The position numbers were made by a program, and so were the translations under genes. Below, piece after piece: positions 6,306 to 7,138 of a stretch of DNA of 7,138 bases; the stretch's first letter is position 1, and every line of letters starts with the position of its first letter. Under the pieces are notes generated by a model. It searched no databases. It was not told where the DNA came from and saw nothing but the letters and a program-made list of their open reading frames with translations. This DNA comes from Gammaproteobacteria bacterium. GTDB lineage: Bacteria; Pseudomonadota; Gammaproteobacteria; Methylococcales; Methylomonadaceae. The DNA lies in contig JANEMG010000118.1 in the NCBI GenBank assembly GCA_024511045.1, positions 1-7,138 on the forward strand, written 5' to 3'.

Positions 6306-6335
6306 ATCATATCAACAGCCGTGCCATACTGTCAG
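6306..6335 (-). promoter_or_regulatory. Predicted sigma70 promoter of the gshB operon
   Basis: On the minus strand CTGACA (6335-6330, five of six matches to the -35 consensus) is separated by 18 bases from TATGAT (6311-6306, five of six matches to the -10). Transcription would begin near 6299, leaving a leader of roughly 44 bases before the GTG of gshB. A small perfect palindrome, CCCGG-CTT-CCGGG (6336-6348), sits directly upstream of the -35. Confidence 0.55.
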
Positions 6336-6398
6336 CCCGGCTTCCGGGAATAGGGGCAAAATTGTCCGCCCTGCAATCCCCGTTGACATGGCCGGCAA

Positions 6399-6415
6399 AG
6401 ATAATTGCATTATCT
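6399..6415. promoter_or_regulatory. 17-bp dyad AGATAAT-TGC-ATTATCT, possible operator
   Basis: Two perfect seven-base half-sites flank TGC between the divergent gshB and rpmB promoters. The half-site GATAAT/ATTATC is that of Fur boxes, but the spacing (three bases) differs from the standard one-base (7-1-7) arrangement. It abuts the rpmB -35 element, so it could also act simply as an AT-rich upstream promoter element. No regulator is named with confidence. Confidence 0.35.
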
Positions 6416-6416
6416 G

Positions 6417-6445
6417 TTTACCTGGTGCTGTTAATTTGGTATAAA
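6417..6445 (+). promoter_or_regulatory. Predicted sigma70 promoter of rpmBG
   Basis: TTTACC (6417-6422) lies 17 bases before TATAAA (6440-6445), and the -10 is extended by TG at 6437-6438. Transcription would start near 6452, giving a leader of about 44 bases that carries the ribosome site AGAGG (6485-6489) six bases before the rpmB ATG. A perfect TTGACA at 6383-6388 upstream lacks a well-spaced -10 (CATTAT is 19 bases away), so it is a weaker alternative. Confidence 0.55.
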
Positions 6446-6495
6446 GATCGGCTAATTTTTGCAATCAAGGCACAGACACAACTCAGAGGTCCATC

Positions 6496-6732
6496 ATGTC
6501 GAAAGTATGTCAAGTTACAGGGAAGCGTCCGGTCACCGGCAACAACGTCTCCCATGCCCACAATAAAACCAAAAGACGGTTTCTGCCCAATCTGCATAAT
6601 CACCGATTCTGGGTGGAAAGTGAAAATCGCTGGGTGCGGTTGAGAGTTTCCAGCAAAGGCATGCGCATCATCGATAAAAACGGCATCGATGCTGTCTTGG
6701 CGGATATGCGGAAACGCGGCGAAAAAATTTAA
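6496..6732 (+). CDS. rpmB: 50S ribosomal protein L28
   Basis: A 78-residue basic protein of the large ribosomal subunit. It begins M-S-K-V-C-Q-V-T-G-K-R-P-V-T-G-N-N, continues K-R-R-F-L-P-N-L-H (26-34), H-R-F-W-V-E-S-E (36-43), and ends with S-S-K-G-M-R-I-I-D-K-N-G-I-D and R-G-E-K-I. The length and sequence are very near the E. coli protein. A clear AGAGG lies six bases before the ATG. It is cotranscribed with rpmG, 11 bases downstream, as in nearly all proteobacteria. As in E. coli, the four-cysteine zinc motif of the C+ form is absent. Confidence 0.98.
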   Translation: MSKVCQVTGKRPVTGNNVSHAHNKTKRRFLPNLHNHRFWVESENRWVRLRVSSKGMRIIDKNGIDAVLADMRKRGEKI

Positions 6733-6743
6733 GAGGAAAAGTC

Positions 6744-6899
6744 ATGCGCGATAAAATCAAACTGGTCTCCAGTGCCGGCACCGGCCATTTCTACACCACC
6801 GATAAAAACAAGCGGACCATGCCGGAAAAAATGGAAATCAAGAAATTCGATCCGGTGGTTCGTAAGCACGTCATCTACAAAGAAGCGAAAATCAAATAG
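6744..6899 (+). CDS. rpmG: 50S ribosomal protein L33
   Basis: A 51-residue basic protein starting at ATG 6744 and ending with TAG at 6897-6899. The sequence reads M-R-D-K-I-K-L-V-S-S-A-G-T-G-H-F-Y-T-T, then K-N-K-R-T-M-P-E-K (21-29), K-K-F-D-P-V-V-R (33-40) and H-V-I-Y-K-E-A-K-I-K at the end, very close to E. coli L33 but with a four-residue shorter N-terminus. No cysteine is present, so this is the zinc-free (C-) form. AGAGG sits seven bases before the start, 11 bases after the rpmB stop, so the two genes form one transcription unit. Confidence 0.98.
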   Translation: MRDKIKLVSSAGTGHFYTTDKNKRTMPEKMEIKKFDPVVRKHVIYKEAKIK

Positions 6900-7138
6900 A
6901 TTCAGCCGACTTTCTGGGCCTGTAGGCCACAGCTTCCATGCTGTGGCTGCAGCGGTCGCCTGTCTCTTCCCGTCAGCACCGATAGCTCGCAATCGCACGC
7001 TGACCGCCATGGAGAGTGAAGCGAAGGCGGTTAGTCCTCGGTAGCGACCAGGGCCGCACTGTTTATCCGGGGTGCGATAGCGCAGAGGAGAAACAAAGTA
7101 GGCATACGAAAAGTCGCGTCCAGTCATTTGAGGGAGTG
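6900..7138. other. Non-coding region after rpmG, rich in short inverted repeats
   Basis: No convincing gene is seen. After the REP-like hairpin there are further dyads: GTCAGC/GCTGAC (6972-6977 and 6999-7004), ACCGCC/GGCGGT (7003-7008 and 7026-7031, extended outward by three more pairs including one G-T), CGCAC/GTGCG (7055-7059 and 7072-7076), and GCAATCGCAC against GTGCGATAGC (nine of ten complementary; about 6989-6998 and 7071-7080). The last 50 bases are more purine-rich and may be the upstream region of a gene that lies outside the window. Confidence 0.45.
6922..6947 (+). repeat. REP-like element: GTAG followed by a perfect 8-bp hairpin
   Basis: The tetranucleotide GTAG (6922-6925) directly precedes GCCACAGC (6926-6933), a six-base loop TTCCAT and GCTGTGGC (6940-6947), an exact complement. 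A GTAG (or GGAG) head on a short palindrome is the hallmark of REP elements mobilised by RAYT (TnpA-REP) transposases. It lies 23 bases after rpmG. It has no U-tract after the stem, so it is a poor intrinsic terminator, though it may still shield the 3' end of the rpmBG mRNA. Only one copy lies in the window, so the family assignment is inference. Confidence 0.5.

Larger units (their letters stand above)
6256..6495. other. Divergent intergenic region gshB / rpmB
   Basis: No gene is seen. This 240-bp stretch holds the leftward gshB promoter, the rightward rpmB promoter, the 17-bp dyad between them and the 13-bp CCCGG/CCGGG palindrome. In many gammaproteobacteria rpmBG lies next to dfp or mutM, so its place beside gshB is a lineage-specific join. 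Confidence 0.6.

Noticed and set aside
6926..6947. Hairpin after rpmG as a rho-independent terminator
   Set aside because: The stem is good but is followed by GCAGCGG rather than a run of T, so a repeat element is the better reading.
6729..7127. 132-codon minus-strand open frame downstream of rpmG
   Set aside because: It runs antisense through rpmG and across the REP-like hairpin; no motif is seen and its composition looks like a translated repeat.

Overview
The window looks like a stretch of ordinary gammaproteobacterial chromosome. Two things point there. The minus-strand gene order gshB-tonB-yqgE-ruvX-pyrR-pyrB-pyrC' is, from general knowledge, the Pseudomonas-type arrangement. The divergent rpmB-rpmG pair also encodes L28 and L33 proteins very close to the enterobacterial forms. 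I cannot fix the genus. A methane- or sulfur-oxidising gammaproteobacterium would fit the small c-type cytochrome, but that is a guess. No phage, CRISPR, tRNA or complete mobile element is visible.

Layout. Bases 1-199 are AT-rich and non-coding, with a strong 14-bp inverted repeat (5-18/67-80). Bases 200-6255 hold eight genes, all on the minus strand and read from right to left: gshB (GTG start at 6255), tonB, yqgE/algH, ruvX/yqgF, pyrR, pyrB, pyrC' (a pseudo-dihydroorotase) and a tiny lipoprotein cytochrome c. Most junctions overlap by 4 or 8 bp, so this is probably one operon. The two gaps are 42 bp (tonB-yqgE) and 128 bp (pyrR-pyrB). Bases 6256-6495 form a divergent promoter region with a good sigma70-like promoter in each direction and a 17-bp dyad. 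Bases 6496-6899 carry rpmB and rpmG on the plus strand. Bases 6900-7138 are non-coding, with a GTAG-headed hairpin that looks like a REP element and several other short inverted repeats.

How the genes work together. PyrB is the catalytic aspartate transcarbamoylase. PyrC' has lost the metal ligands of dihydroorotase and is expected to be the non-catalytic partner that assembles PyrB into the large class A enzyme. PyrR is the PRPP-binding regulator of pyrimidine genes. GshB makes glutathione, TonB energises outer-membrane uptake, RuvX is a YqgF-fold nuclease-like protein, and YqgE/AlgH is conserved but of unclear function. RpmB and RpmG are 50S ribosomal proteins.

The most notable anomalies are a one-base frame break in yqgE at a tandem AGG-AGA-AGG stretch, a cytochrome c that stops right after its probable axial methionine, and the two repeat structures at the window edges. 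I do not see a convincing undescribed system here.
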